A stretch of 64,000 nucleotides of DNA from Flavobacteriaceae bacterium MAR_2010_188 (lineage in GTDB: Bacteria > Bacteroidota > Bacteroidia > Flavobacteriales > Flavobacteriaceae), in the NCBI GenBank assembly GCA_900104375.1, contig LT629302.1:1426001-1490000 (forward strand), in the 5' to 3' direction. Each line of letters begins with the position of its first letter. Within the stretch, counting starts at the first letter, position 1. A model generated the notes under the pieces. That model worked only from the letters and a program-made list of their open reading frames with translations. It was not told the DNA's origin and did not search any database. The translations under genes were made by a program, and so were the position numbers. This document shows positions 47,412-55,812 of this stretch, piece by piece.

Positions 47412-48860
47412 ATGGATATAAAATTACTTTTAGTCTTTTTTGTTCTTATTTCTTCTTGCGATGATAAATCAGAATCAGATTCGGATACCATTTATTTTGG
47501 GGGTGAAATAGATAATCCCAAAAATGATTTTATCTTATTTAACCGTTCTCCAATTGATGTAGACACTATTAATCTTGATGATGATAACAGATTTAGATTT
47601 GAAATAAAGCATTTGGAGCCAGGACTATATTCGTTTAATCATGGTGGGGAATACCAATTGGTGGTTCTTGAACAAAATGATAGTGTAGCGCTTAGAGTAA
47701 ATACAAGAGATTTTGATGAATCCTTAGTCTTTACCGGAAAAGGAGCGAAGAAAAATAATTTTCTGATGAAACTTTTCTTGGATCATGAGAATACTCATCG
47801 ACTTCCGGAAGCCGCTTTTAAGAGGGAACCAGAAGATTTTCATAAATATATCGATTCTTTAAGGTTGAATGAACTTGCCCAAGTGCAACGATTTAATTCT
47901 CAAAGGTCTAATTCTGAGCTTTTCAAAAAGATTTCGGAGGCTACCGTTAATTATAATTACTATTTCTATAAGGAGCTTTACCCATTTAATTATTTCGGTT
48001 ACGATAAGCTAATTCACTTTAACGATCTGCCAGACGATTTTTATGCATTTAGGGAATCGGTAGATTTAAATAATGAGTTGTTGGCAACTTTACCGGTATA
48101 CCAAGGATATTTAGAATGGTATTTTAAAAGTTCTGCCTTACAAGAATATTATAAGGACGGAAATCATAAGTTGAAATTTAACAAGCAGTCTCTGGCATAT
48201 AATCAACAAACTTTAAAGCTTATAGACAGCTTAATCGAAAATCCCATTCTAGAAAGTTATCTGATGAAAGACGTGATTAGGCAATTCTTGCCCTATGAGC
48301 AAGATTCTTCAAAAATCGCCAGTCTAGTTTCGCTTTATAATGAATACAGTGAAGTAGACAATGACAAGGAAATGATTCGAAAAATCGTTGAAGCTAAGAT
48401 GAACATTAAGCAAGGTAGTTCTCTGCCCAATGTTACATTAATCAGTACAAAAAATGAATACATAAATATTAAGCAGTTAGTTGAAGGAAAACCTTCCTTA
48501 ATCTATTTCTGGTCTACCAACAGAAAAGTTCAAGCTAAGAGGAGTCATGCAGTCATTAGAAAACTCATATTGAAATATCCAGATATTCAATTTATAGGAA
48601 TTAATGTAAATGAATATCAACCAATTTATTGGAAACAGACTTTGAAGGAGAATAAATTCAATACCGAAAACGAATACTACTTTAGAAATGCCTTGGATGG
48701 CGTTATATCCCTGTCCGCCGATTTAAACAACGGACTTATGGTAAATTCCGAAGGCGTAATTATAGGCCCCAAGATTAATCTCTTTGATGAGGAAGTAGAA
48801 CAGGCTATAGATTTCTTTGTGAAAAATCACCAATTTAAACTTCAAAAAGCGTCCCTTTAA
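47412..48860 (+). CDS. thioredoxin-fold lipoprotein without CXXC
   Basis: A 482-residue lipoprotein: a short hydrophobic leader then lipobox ISSC with Cys16 acylated. The N-terminal beta-rich region (about 30-115) resembles the DUF4369 domain of Bacteroidota thiol-disulfide proteins, followed by a long helical region. The C-terminal 140 residues have the TlpA/AhpC-like thioredoxin fold: LPNVTLISTKNEYINIKQLVEGKPSLIYFWSTN, then FIGINVNEY. At the place where these proteins have FWATWCGPC, this one has FWSTNRKVQ (366-374), so both redox cysteines are replaced by Arg and Gln. It can hardly be a disulfide reductase; a binding or scaffolding role is more likely. Confidence 0.8.
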   Translation: MDIKLLLVFFVLISSCDDKSESDSDTIYFGGEIDNPKNDFILFNRSPIDVDTINLDDDNRFRFEIKHLEPGLYSFNHGGEYQLVVLEQNDSVALRVNTRDFDESLVFTGKGAKKNNFLMKLFLDHENTHRLPEAAFKREPEDFHKYIDSLRLNELAQVQRFNSQRSNSELFKKISEATVNYNYYFYKELYPFNYFGYDKLIHFNDLPDDFYAFRESVDLNNELLATLPVYQGYLEWYFKSSALQEYYKDGNHKLKFNKQSLAYNQQTLKLIDSLIENPILESYLMKDVIRQFLPYEQDSSKIASLVSLYNEYSEVDNDKEMIRKIVEAKMNIKQGSSLPNVTLISTKNEYINIKQLVEGKPSLIYFWSTNRKVQAKRSHAVIRKLILKYPDIQFIGINVNEYQPIYWKQTLKENKFNTENEYYFRNALDGVISLSADLNNGLMVNSEGVIIGPKINLFDEEVEQAIDFFVKNHQFKLQKASL

Positions 48861-48865
48861 AAATC

Positions 48866-49519
48866 CTAGTTACCTTTTTTGTAGTCGGCCAAGAATTTTT
48901 CTAAACCTATATCGGTTAAAGGATGATTTAGGAGTCCGGTGATAGAACTTAGTGGTCCGGTCATAACATCTGCACCTAATTTGGCACAATCTATTACGTG
49001 CATGGTATGTCTCACTGAAGCAGCTAATATTTGCGTTTGAAAGTCATAGTTATCGTATATCAACCTTATATCTGATATCAGGTTAAGTCCATCAGTTGAA
49101 ATATCATCTAACCTACCGATAAATGGGGAAACGTAAGTTGCGCCAGCTTTTGCCGCCAAAAGCGCTTGACCAGCCGAGAAAACTAAAGTTACATTGGTCT
49201 TTACGCCTTTATCACTAAAATATTTACAAGCCTTAATACCATCCTTAATCATAGGTAATTTTACAACAATCTGCTGATGAATATCGGCCAAAGCCTCGCC
49301 TTCCCTAACCATTCCATCAAAATCCGTAGAAATAACCTCAGCAGAGACATCGCCATCTACAATACCGCAAATCTTTGCATAATGCTTATAAATATTGTCC
49401 GTACCTGTAATGCCTTCTTTAGCCATTAAAGATGGATTTGTAGTTACACCATCTAAAATACCCATATCCTGAGCTTCTTTAATTTGATCTAGGTTTGCTG
49501 TATCGATAAAAAATTTCAT
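48866..49519 (-). CDS. transaldolase / fructose-6-phosphate aldolase family (TalC-type)
   Basis: A 217-residue single-domain TIM barrel of the small transaldolase subfamily. It starts [20 protein letters not shown], with the catalytic Asp in [11 protein letters not shown]. The Schiff-base lysine is in [11 protein letters not shown] or the later [18 protein letters not shown] context. [13 protein letters not shown] and [23 protein letters not shown] follow. This size class includes both true transaldolases and fructose-6-phosphate aldolases; the sequence alone does not decide. It ends six bases from the end of the convergent lipoprotein gene. Confidence 0.9.
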   Translation of the reverse strand: MKFFIDTANLDQIKEAQDMGILDGVTTNPSLMAKEGITGTDNIYKHYAKICGIVDGDVSAEVISTDFDGMVREGEALADIHQQIVVKLPMIKDGIKACKYFSDKGVKTNVTLVFSAGQALLAAKAGATYVSPFIGRLDDISTDGLNLISDIRLIYDNYDFQTQILAASVRHTMHVIDCAKLGADVMTGPLSSITGLLNHPLTDIGLEKFLADYKKGN

Positions 49520-49629
49520 GTATGTTGTGTTTGAAGTTGATTTTAAATCTGCCGCGAATTTACGATTATTTTAAACTTGGAAAGAAATCAATATTATATA
49601 AATTTTAAGCTCTTAAGATTAAATCGAAA

Positions 49630-50433
49630 TTAAAGTTTATAGTGTTTCATCAAGATTTTCTCATAGGTACGGTCCGGAAGTATTCTTTTTAGACCAACAG
49701 AAAATTTCTGCATAAAAGCCCCTACTTTATAATGAAGTTTTGGAGATGGATTATTGATTATTTCTAATATTTTCTCTGCCACTATAATGGGATCGTCGGC
49801 TTTGTGAACATCCTCGTCTATCGCTTTTAAAACCTCGCTATATTTTGGCTGATAAGGTGATTCCTTAAGGTTTGGCGAATGAAACCTTCCCGCTGCAATA
49901 TTGGTAGCAAAATCGCCAGGAGCAACATTCGTAATTTTAATGTTGAAATCCTTAATCTCCATACTAATTGCTTCGGAAATCAATTCTAGAGCTCCTTTAG
50001 ATGCACTGTAAACACCTCGATAAGGCAAACCCATATAACCAGCGATAGAAGTTATATTAATGATTAAACCCTGATTTTGTTGGCGCATTTGTGGAAGAAC
50101 TGATTTTATGACGTTAAGCGGTCCAAAGAAATTTGTTTCAAAATTCCTCTTTATTTCTGCTTCCGGAATTTCTTCAACCGGACCAGTAATTCCTGCTCCA
50201 GCATTATTAATAACTACATCTATTTTTCCTTCGTTATTAATAACCTCGGAAACTGCATTCTGGATAGATTCAGCTTGTAAAACGTCTAATTCTATCAATT
50301 TAATCTTTGAATCCTTATAATTGTTCGGGTTTCTACTGGTGCCATATACTACAAATCCTTGGTCAGATAGATATTCGCCAATAGATTTTCCTATTCCTGA
50401 AGACCCTCCGGTAATTAATACGACTTTAGACAT
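49630..50433 (-). CDS. SDR-family oxidoreductase
   Basis: A 267-residue classical short-chain dehydrogenase/reductase. The NAD(P) site is LITGGSSGIGKSIG, followed by VVINNAGAGITGPVEE (NNAG motif). The catalytic Ser is in IINITSIAGYMGLP and the Y-x-x-x-K is YSASKGALE. The C-terminal HYKVGAFMQKFSVGLKRILP is typical of the membrane-leaning SDR subgroup that acts on lipophilic alcohols or ketones. The substrate is unknown. It lies just downstream of the SRP RNA gene on the same strand but has a separate role. Confidence 0.92.
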   Translation of the reverse strand: MSKVVLITGGSSGIGKSIGEYLSDQGFVVYGTSRNPNNYKDSKIKLIELDVLQAESIQNAVSEVINNEGKIDVVINNAGAGITGPVEEIPEAEIKRNFETNFFGPLNVIKSVLPQMRQQNQGLIINITSIAGYMGLPYRGVYSASKGALELISEAISMEIKDFNIKITNVAPGDFATNIAAGRFHSPNLKESPYQPKYSEVLKAIDEDVHKADDPIIVAEKILEIINNPSPKLHYKVGAFMQKFSVGLKRILPDRTYEKILMKHYKL

Positions 50434-50553
50434 TTAAAATAATTAGAATTGTTTTCAGCTAAAAATACAAATAACGCTGAATATGGAAATTGGTGGTTCG
50501 TTTTGTGAAATTAGAGAGCGTGAAAAAAGATTTCACTATAAGGCACAAAAAAT

Positions 50554-50647
50554 GGCAAGCTACCTACATCACACCGCTACGACCACTTACCCTTGCTGCG
50601 TTCCCGCCCTGGGGGATTCAGCAGGAGCTGGTTGTGTAGGACTTGCC
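50554..50647 (-). ncRNA. ffs: small bacterial signal recognition particle RNA (4.5S type)
   Basis: On the minus strand the RNA begins GGCAAGTCCTACACAACC and ends GATGTAGGTAGCTTGCC; these ends pair as a long imperfect stem closed by GGCAAG/CTTGCC. The apical part reads CCCAGGGCGGGAACGCAGCA followed by AGGGTAAG, the conserved SRP helix 8 with its GGAA-type tetraloop and the symmetric loop that binds Ffh. Total length is about 94 bases. The terminal stem is followed by ATTTTTT, which would end transcription. The 5' end lies five bases after a perfect -7 box. It targets nascent membrane proteins together with Ffh and FtsY. Confidence 0.93.
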
Positions 50648-50651
50648 GCTG

Positions 50652-50682
50652 CAAAGATAGCATCTTTTAATACTTTCGCAAT
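50652..50682 (-). promoter_or_regulatory. promoter of the SRP RNA gene (ATTG-N19-TATCTTTG)
   Basis: The minus strand has ATTG (50682-50679), 19 bases, then a perfect -7 TATCTTTG (50659-50652), five bases before the predicted RNA 5' end. This is the clearest promoter in the window. Confidence 0.75.
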
Positions 50683-50731
50683 GATTTTTTAAACTGATTT
50701 TAAAAAGATAACTTGCGGAAAATTTAAACAA

Positions 50732-51766
50732 ATGTCAATATATAAAGTCCTCACCGTCATAACGTTTTCAATATTATTGGGAGCTTGCGGCGGCAATTCT
50801 AATGCTTCTAAAAATAATTTTGAGCTTAGTACGAACCATAAGGATGATCATTTTAAGGTGGGAGATACTCTAAAATTAAATATCTCTCAAGGAAAAAACA
50901 CCGAGTTCGAAACTGTTACCTATACTCTAGATTCTAAATCTTTCACAGATAATACGGTTTTAAAAGATTTAAAACTTGGTGCGCATACTATCACAGCCAC
51001 GATTAATGCCAATTCTAATACTACTGAAGTTTCCAAAGTCATTTATATTAACAGCAGCGTTGCACCTAAAATATATTCTTTCAAAATCATCAATGTATAT
51101 CCTCACGATATCACTTCTTATACCCAAGGTTTAGAATTCCACGACGGAGAGCTTTACGAGAGTACTGGTCAATACAAAGAATCGAAGCTTCGAAAAGTGA
51201 ATTTTGAAACAGGTGAAGTTTTAAAGAACATAGATTTAGAAGACCAATATTTTGGTGAAGGCCTAACGGTTTTAAACGATAATCTTTATCAACTTACTTG
51301 GAAATCCAATATCGGATTTGTTTATGATATCAATACTTTTGAAAAAACCAGAACCTTCAACTATGGTAACAGTAAAGAAGGTTGGGGACTCTGTAATGAT
51401 GGCAGTAAACTTTATAAGTCAGACGGTACAGAACGTATTTACACTCTAAATCCAGAAAATTTAGCTGAAGGAGATTATATTGAAGTATACACCAATAATG
51501 GAAAGATTGCGAGTCTTAATGAGTTGGAATGGATCAACGGAAAGATTTACGCTAACATTTACCAAAGAAATGGGGTAGCAATTGTTGACCCTACTACCGG
51601 CGCGGTTGATGGAGTCGTGGATTTTTCATCCTTAAGAAAAAAAGTGACCCAGCATCCGGGATTGGACGTTCTTAACGGGATCGCCTATAATCCTGAAAGA
51701 AATACAATTTTTGTAACCGGGAAGCATTGGGACAAACTTTTTGAAGTAGAAATTTCTGAAAAATAA
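50732..51766 (+). CDS. glutaminyl-peptide cyclotransferase (beta-propeller type), lipoprotein
   Basis: A 344-residue lipoprotein (lipobox LGAC, Cys19) with an N-terminal Ig-like segment (about 25-105) and a C-terminal five-bladed propeller of the plant/bacterial glutaminyl cyclase family. Signature pieces: PHDITSYTQGLEFHDGELYESTGQYKES, YFGEGLTVLNDNLYQLTW, SKEGWGLCNDGSKLYKSDGTERI, LNELEWINGKIYANIYQ and VLNGIAYNPERNTIFVTGKHW. These enzymes convert N-terminal glutamine to pyroglutamate, and in Bacteroidota they modify exported proteins after signal cleavage. The thioesterase gene follows after one base. Confidence 0.93.
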   Translation: MSIYKVLTVITFSILLGACGGNSNASKNNFELSTNHKDDHFKVGDTLKLNISQGKNTEFETVTYTLDSKSFTDNTVLKDLKLGAHTITATINANSNTTEVSKVIYINSSVAPKIYSFKIINVYPHDITSYTQGLEFHDGELYESTGQYKESKLRKVNFETGEVLKNIDLEDQYFGEGLTVLNDNLYQLTWKSNIGFVYDINTFEKTRTFNYGNSKEGWGLCNDGSKLYKSDGTERIYTLNPENLAEGDYIEVYTNNGKIASLNELEWINGKIYANIYQRNGVAIVDPTTGAVDGVVDFSSLRKKVTQHPGLDVLNGIAYNPERNTIFVTGKHWDKLFEVEISEK

Positions 51767-51767
51767 G

Positions 51768-52157
51768 ATGCAGACATTCGAAGAACATAAAGTTGTAGAG
51801 CAAGGCGACCTAGATAATTTAGACCACGTTAATAATGTGCGTTATGTACAATGGGTCCAAGATATCGCAGAGCGACATTGGAAGAGCAAAATAACTGATG
51901 AAATAGAATCTAATTTCTTTTGGGTTTTGATCGATCATCATATTCAATATAAGAATGCTGCCAAATTGGGAGACGTTCTAAAAGTAGTCACCTACGTAGA
52001 GAAGGCCGAAGCGGTTACCACCTTAAGGGTCGTTGAGTTTTATGATGAAAATACCGATTTGCTCCTTGCAAAGTCTAAAACGAAGTGGGTATTTATGTCG
52101 AAAACCACATTAAAACCAACCCGAATTACCCCAGAAGTTTTCGAATTATTTTCTTAA
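51768..52157 (+). CDS. hotdog-fold acyl-CoA thioesterase
   Basis: A 129-residue single hotdog domain of the 4-hydroxybenzoyl-CoA thioesterase / YbgC class. The active-site block is VEQGDLDNLDHVNNVRYVQWVQD (Asp and His/Asn), followed by FFWVLIDHHIQYKNAAKLGDVLKVVTYV and AKSKTKWVFMSKTTLKP. It cleaves acyl-CoA or acyl-ACP thioesters; the chain length is unknown. It begins one base after the glutaminyl cyclase stop, so they are co-transcribed, although no functional link is apparent. Confidence 0.9.
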   Translation: MQTFEEHKVVEQGDLDNLDHVNNVRYVQWVQDIAERHWKSKITDEIESNFFWVLIDHHIQYKNAAKLGDVLKVVTYVEKAEAVTTLRVVEFYDENTDLLLAKSKTKWVFMSKTTLKPTRITPEVFELFS

Positions 52158-52287
52158 ATCGTACTTAAATTCAAGTTAAAGTCTCATAACAGAATGCAAT
52201 TAAAAAATTGATTGCACTTTATTTGAAAGGAGCGTCTACAATTTAAATCCGTGGATGCCGCCGATGTAATGAGCACTCTAATATTGA

Positions 52288-53031
52288 ATGTATAAAGCAC
52301 TTTTACTTCTTCTCTTATTTTCTTCTGTCTCCGTAAAATCACAAACCTTAGCTGGTGTGGTTTATGGTGCAGAATCTACCGTAAAAGGAGCAGCTGTTCG
52401 TAATCTAACTCAAGAAATACTTACGTATACCAACGAAGACGGAGAGTTTAAAATTTCGGCAAAAATCGGCGATTCTCTAGCATTTGGTTCGCTCTTTCAC
52501 TTAACTAAAACTTATACCGTAAAAAAACTTGACTTTAATCAAAAATTGGTAATTGAGCTGACCAAGATTTTAAATTAACTAGACGAAGTTGACCTTAGGG
52601 ATAGCGGTAAAGAAAAAGTGTTCGATTCTATAGAATTAGAATCGAACATGGGCATGCAACTAAAAAATGATATGAAGAACAATCCACATCTTTACGGAAC
52701 TTATAGCAGTTATGAATTAGATTTAGTTCGTTTGGGTGGGATGATTGTAAAACTTTTTAAAAGGAATAAGGCGAAGAAAAAGATAGTGCAACCCATCACC
52801 TACTATCAACTCGATTCTTTATTTGAAAGTAGCCAACTATTCAACAAAAAACTGTTGACCAAAAACTTAAATATACCTGAAGAATACAAGTATCTATACC
52901 TTGAATACTGTAGCGCCCAAAGCTATAAATCAGACTTATCAAAAGAGCACAATGAAATGGTTTTGTTGGATTCTTTGATCAACTCTAGCCAAGAATTTTT
53001 AAAAATCCTGAAAGAGTACAAGGAAGATTGA
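52288..53031 (+). pseudogene. carboxypeptidase-like regulatory-domain protein gene broken by a TAA codon
   Basis: Two open stretches, 52288-52578 (signal peptide, then TLAGVVYGAESTVKGAAVRNLTQ) and 52579-53031, are in the same frame and separated only by TAA at 52576-52578. Read through, the protein is about 247 residues. It has a carboxypeptidase-D-like beta sandwich (QEILTYTNEDGEFKISAKIGDSL), then LN-stop-LDEVDL, then a helical tail (NMGMQLKNDMKNNPHLYGTYSS). I recall that relatives of this Bacteroidota family have ELDEV at this spot, so a GAA to TAA change is the simplest explanation. Both halves still look well kept, so the mutation is recent or the stop is suppressed or a sequencing error. 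It is not the TonB-receptor version of the domain. Confidence 0.75.
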
Positions 53032-53126
53032 GTACTACGCTTTTACAAATGGGTTAGCCGATAATAAATCATTCCAACTAAAGTTATATTTTTACCCAAG
53101 ATTCAAAAAAAATAAGATCTGTCTGC

Positions 53127-54698
53127 ATGAAGAACCTGCTGTCTTTCCTTCTTTTATTAAGTATTTTAATTTTCTGGAGTTCGTGTAGGGACGATTTTGA
53201 ATTTAAACCTAGTACAGGAAATCTTCAATTTTCACGAGATACTGTTTATCTCGACACAATTTTCACGAATATTGGCTCTAGCACTTATAATTTAAAAGTG
53301 TATAACAAATCCGATGAAGACATAGTGATACCGTCGGTTAAACTTGCTAAAGGTGAAGCTTCCAATTATCGTCTTAACGTAGATGGCATGATTGGAAAAG
53401 AGTTTGAAGATGTAGAACTTCTGGCAAAGGACAGCCTTTATATCTTTATCGAAACAACAATCGATATTAACAATACGGTCTCACAAAACAATGAATTTCT
53501 TTATACCGATGCTATAGAATTCGATACTGCCGATAATTTTCAAAAGGTAGAACTGGTAACCTTGGTAAAAGATGCCATTTTTATTTATCCCAACAGATTC
53601 ACCGATACAGAATCGGGAAAACTGATAAAGGAAACGCTGTCCTTTGATGTAGATGGTGATGGGGTGGTTGACCAAACGGTCATAGAAGGACGATTTTTAT
53701 TTGATGACGAATTAAATTTTACGAGCGACAAACCTTATGTGATTTATGGTTATGCCGGCGTAGATTCTGGGAAAACATTAACTATTGAAGCTGGAGCACG
53801 AATACATTTTCATGCAAATTCGGGTATCATTGTTACCGACGGTGGAAGTATTAAAGTTTCAGGTGAATATAGCAGCGACCAAGAGAAATTAGAGAACGAA
53901 GTAATTTTTGAAGGTGATAGACTCGAGCCAGATTTTGCAGATGTCCCAGGTCAATGGGGAACTATTTGGTTATATAATGGAAGCTTAGAAAATCAATTCA
54001 ACTACACTACCATTAAAAACTCAGCGGTCGGGATTTTAAGTGAAGGCGACCAAGCAGCTGCAACCGATAAATTGATTATCCAAAATTCCCAGATTTATAA
54101 TTCTAGCAACTTTGGGATTTTAGGTAGAGCAACTTCAATCTACGCCGAGAATTTAGTAATCAATAATGCTGGTCAATCATCCTTTGCCGGTACTTTGGGA
54201 GGTAAGTATAATTTTATTCATTGTACCATTGCAAATTATTGGTCTAACAGTTTTAGACAATTTCCTTCTCTCCTATTAAATAATTACACCGTAGACCAGG
54301 AAAATACAACCATTACCAATGACCTTGTAGAAGCTAATTTCTTTAACTGTATTATTTATGGTAATGACAATCCTGAGTTTATCTTGGATAAGGAAAACGG
54401 TAGTGATTTTAACTTTAAATTTGCCAATTCCCTGATTCTTTTTGAAGACCCCAATGGATTATTTACCGATGACATTTATGATTTCACCAATACCAATCTT
54501 TACGAGAATGTAATCTTTAATCGCGATCCAGATTTTTTAGACCCATTTAATAATAAATTGATAATTGGGGTAGAATCCAAAGCAATTGGATTAGGAAATT
54601 TGTTATATGCTACCCGAGTTCCTCTTGATATTCTAAATGCTTCTAGAACCCCTGAAGCAGATGCAGGAGCTTATCAACATATAATTTTTGAAGATTAA
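53127..54698 (+). CDS. lipoprotein with right-handed beta-helix-like region
   Basis: A 523-residue lipoprotein: hydrophobic leader, then WSSC with the lipid-attached cysteine at residue 20. Residues about 30-140 form an Ig-like sandwich (NLQFSRDTVYLDTIFTNIGSSTYNLKVYN). From about 190 on, the pattern is that of a right-handed parallel beta helix as in polymorphic outer-membrane or pectate-lyase-like proteins (LTIEAGARIHFHANSGIIVTDGGSIKV, IQNSQIYNSSNFGILGR). It ends with DAGAYQHIIFED. No catalytic residues are obvious. The family is widespread in Flavobacteriaceae with unknown function. It stands alone. Confidence 0.75.
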   Translation: MKNLLSFLLLLSILIFWSSCRDDFEFKPSTGNLQFSRDTVYLDTIFTNIGSSTYNLKVYNKSDEDIVIPSVKLAKGEASNYRLNVDGMIGKEFEDVELLAKDSLYIFIETTIDINNTVSQNNEFLYTDAIEFDTADNFQKVELVTLVKDAIFIYPNRFTDTESGKLIKETLSFDVDGDGVVDQTVIEGRFLFDDELNFTSDKPYVIYGYAGVDSGKTLTIEAGARIHFHANSGIIVTDGGSIKVSGEYSSDQEKLENEVIFEGDRLEPDFADVPGQWGTIWLYNGSLENQFNYTTIKNSAVGILSEGDQAAATDKLIIQNSQIYNSSNFGILGRATSIYAENLVINNAGQSSFAGTLGGKYNFIHCTIANYWSNSFRQFPSLLLNNYTVDQENTTITNDLVEANFFNCIIYGNDNPEFILDKENGSDFNFKFANSLILFEDPNGLFTDDIYDFTNTNLYENVIFNRDPDFLDPFNNKLIIGVESKAIGLGNLLYATRVPLDILNASRTPEADAGAYQHIIFED

Positions 54699-54749
54699 TA
54701 TTTGCACGTATTAATTCTTATCTTTAACTGAACCATTTAAATAACAATA

Positions 54750-55130
54750 ATGATTTTCGGATTTTTATTCAACATAGCCTGTATCTGCGCAGGACTTTTA
54801 TTAGCACTTACCCACTTAGACAGATTAGACGGTAAGAGCGATTTCTTCAATAATATTGCTGCAAAACTTCGTCCTGTATCAGCGACGATTGGTGTGGCAA
54901 TCATAATCATAGGCCTTATATTTCTATTTAGCTGGCACTGTATAATTTACGCGCTGATCGGTATCATTTGTGGGATAATTTTGTTGCCTCAGAAATTGGC
55001 AAAAATCCCAGGTATTGGCGATGAGCTTTTTGCCTTTTCAGGTAAGATGAAGCAATACCAAGTTATTTTTGGCGATGCTGCCCTAATTCTTGGCCTTCTA
55101 AGTTTAGTAGGATGGAATCCTCTTTGCTAA
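54750..55130 (+). CDS. small polytopic membrane protein
   Basis: A 126-residue protein with about four hydrophobic helices: residues 2-20, 44-62, 64-82 and 105-122. Short loops carry Lys/Arg (LDRLDGKSDFF, AAKLRPVSATIG). No family is recognised. It ends one base before the stop of the convergent SET-domain gene. Confidence 0.6.
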   Translation: MIFGFLFNIACICAGLLLALTHLDRLDGKSDFFNNIAAKLRPVSATIGVAIIIIGLIFLFSWHCIIYALIGIICGIILLPQKLAKIPGIGDELFAFSGKMKQYQVIFGDAALILGLLSLVGWNPLC

Positions 55131-55718
55131 TTATTTCTCCGGATAGTGATTAACTAAAATCGATTCAGGATTCTCTTGTTTCTTGATAAGACTTTCAACT
55201 TTAGCCCAAATCTTTTTATGCATTACGGGCAGCAACGCTTGTTCCACATTTATAATGTTAGGAAAAGCCGCGTTAATTTTGGTGTCCCATTCTTGGTGAA
55301 AGTTTAATAAATCATCTGGATATACCACTTTTCTATCCGTACCTTCATCAATTGGTTCAAATGGTTCTGAAACATTTAAATAGCCATAATCATCCGTAAG
55401 TTGCTCGCCAACATGTATATCGCGGATGGCGATTTCAAAGTCATAGGCAGTACTTAAACAATTAGATTTAAAACTATGGTTAACATAGCGACCATGATCC
55501 CAGCATAGAATATAATTGCCTTTATTGTTTCTATAGCAATATGTCTCTAAAATGTTTTTGTAAAGATCGTTGTAATCGTTTAACTGTTGAAGAGTAAATT
55601 CTCTATCTAATTGATCATGAACCCAAGTGATAGTGCCTGCAGGTAAAAATTTAGTAGCAACTACACCATAGCCAACTTCTTGACTTATAAATCGTATTTC
55701 TGTATCTGGATGTATCAT
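55131..55718 (-). CDS. SET-domain protein (putative lysine methyltransferase)
   Basis: A 195-residue protein whose N-terminal two-thirds is a SET domain: an RFISQEVGYGVVATKFLPAGTITWV strand pair, the S-adenosylmethionine-binding RYVNHSFKSNC (NHS motif), and GEQLTDDYGY (catalytic Tyr). Eukaryote-like SET methyltransferases occur sporadically in bacteria, where some act on ribosomal or DNA-binding proteins. The target here is unknown. It lies 94 bases downstream of the TIR-domain gene on the same strand; whether the two are an operon is unclear. Confidence 0.85.
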   Translation of the reverse strand: MIHPDTEIRFISQEVGYGVVATKFLPAGTITWVHDQLDREFTLQQLNDYNDLYKNILETYCYRNNKGNYILCWDHGRYVNHSFKSNCLSTAYDFEIAIRDIHVGEQLTDDYGYLNVSEPFEPIDEGTDRKVVYPDDLLNFHQEWDTKINAAFPNIINVEQALLPVMHKKIWAKVESLIKKQENPESILVNHYPEK

Positions 55719-55812
55719 AAAATCCTAAAAATTGTTTTAAAATTACGGGCGAAAAATAAAAATTATATTCCGTAATAAAGAAACTTTTTTTGCTCCAATA
55801 GCGCTTTCTTGC

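Noticed and set aside
50483-50692. A 69-residue open frame on the plus strand
   Set aside because: It is antisense to the SRP RNA; its codons follow the RNA helices and it has no protein-like features.
52618-53031. A separate gene starting at GTG 52618
   Set aside because: It has no signal or domain start of its own and is in frame with the preceding stretch, so it is the tail of the gene interrupted at 52576.
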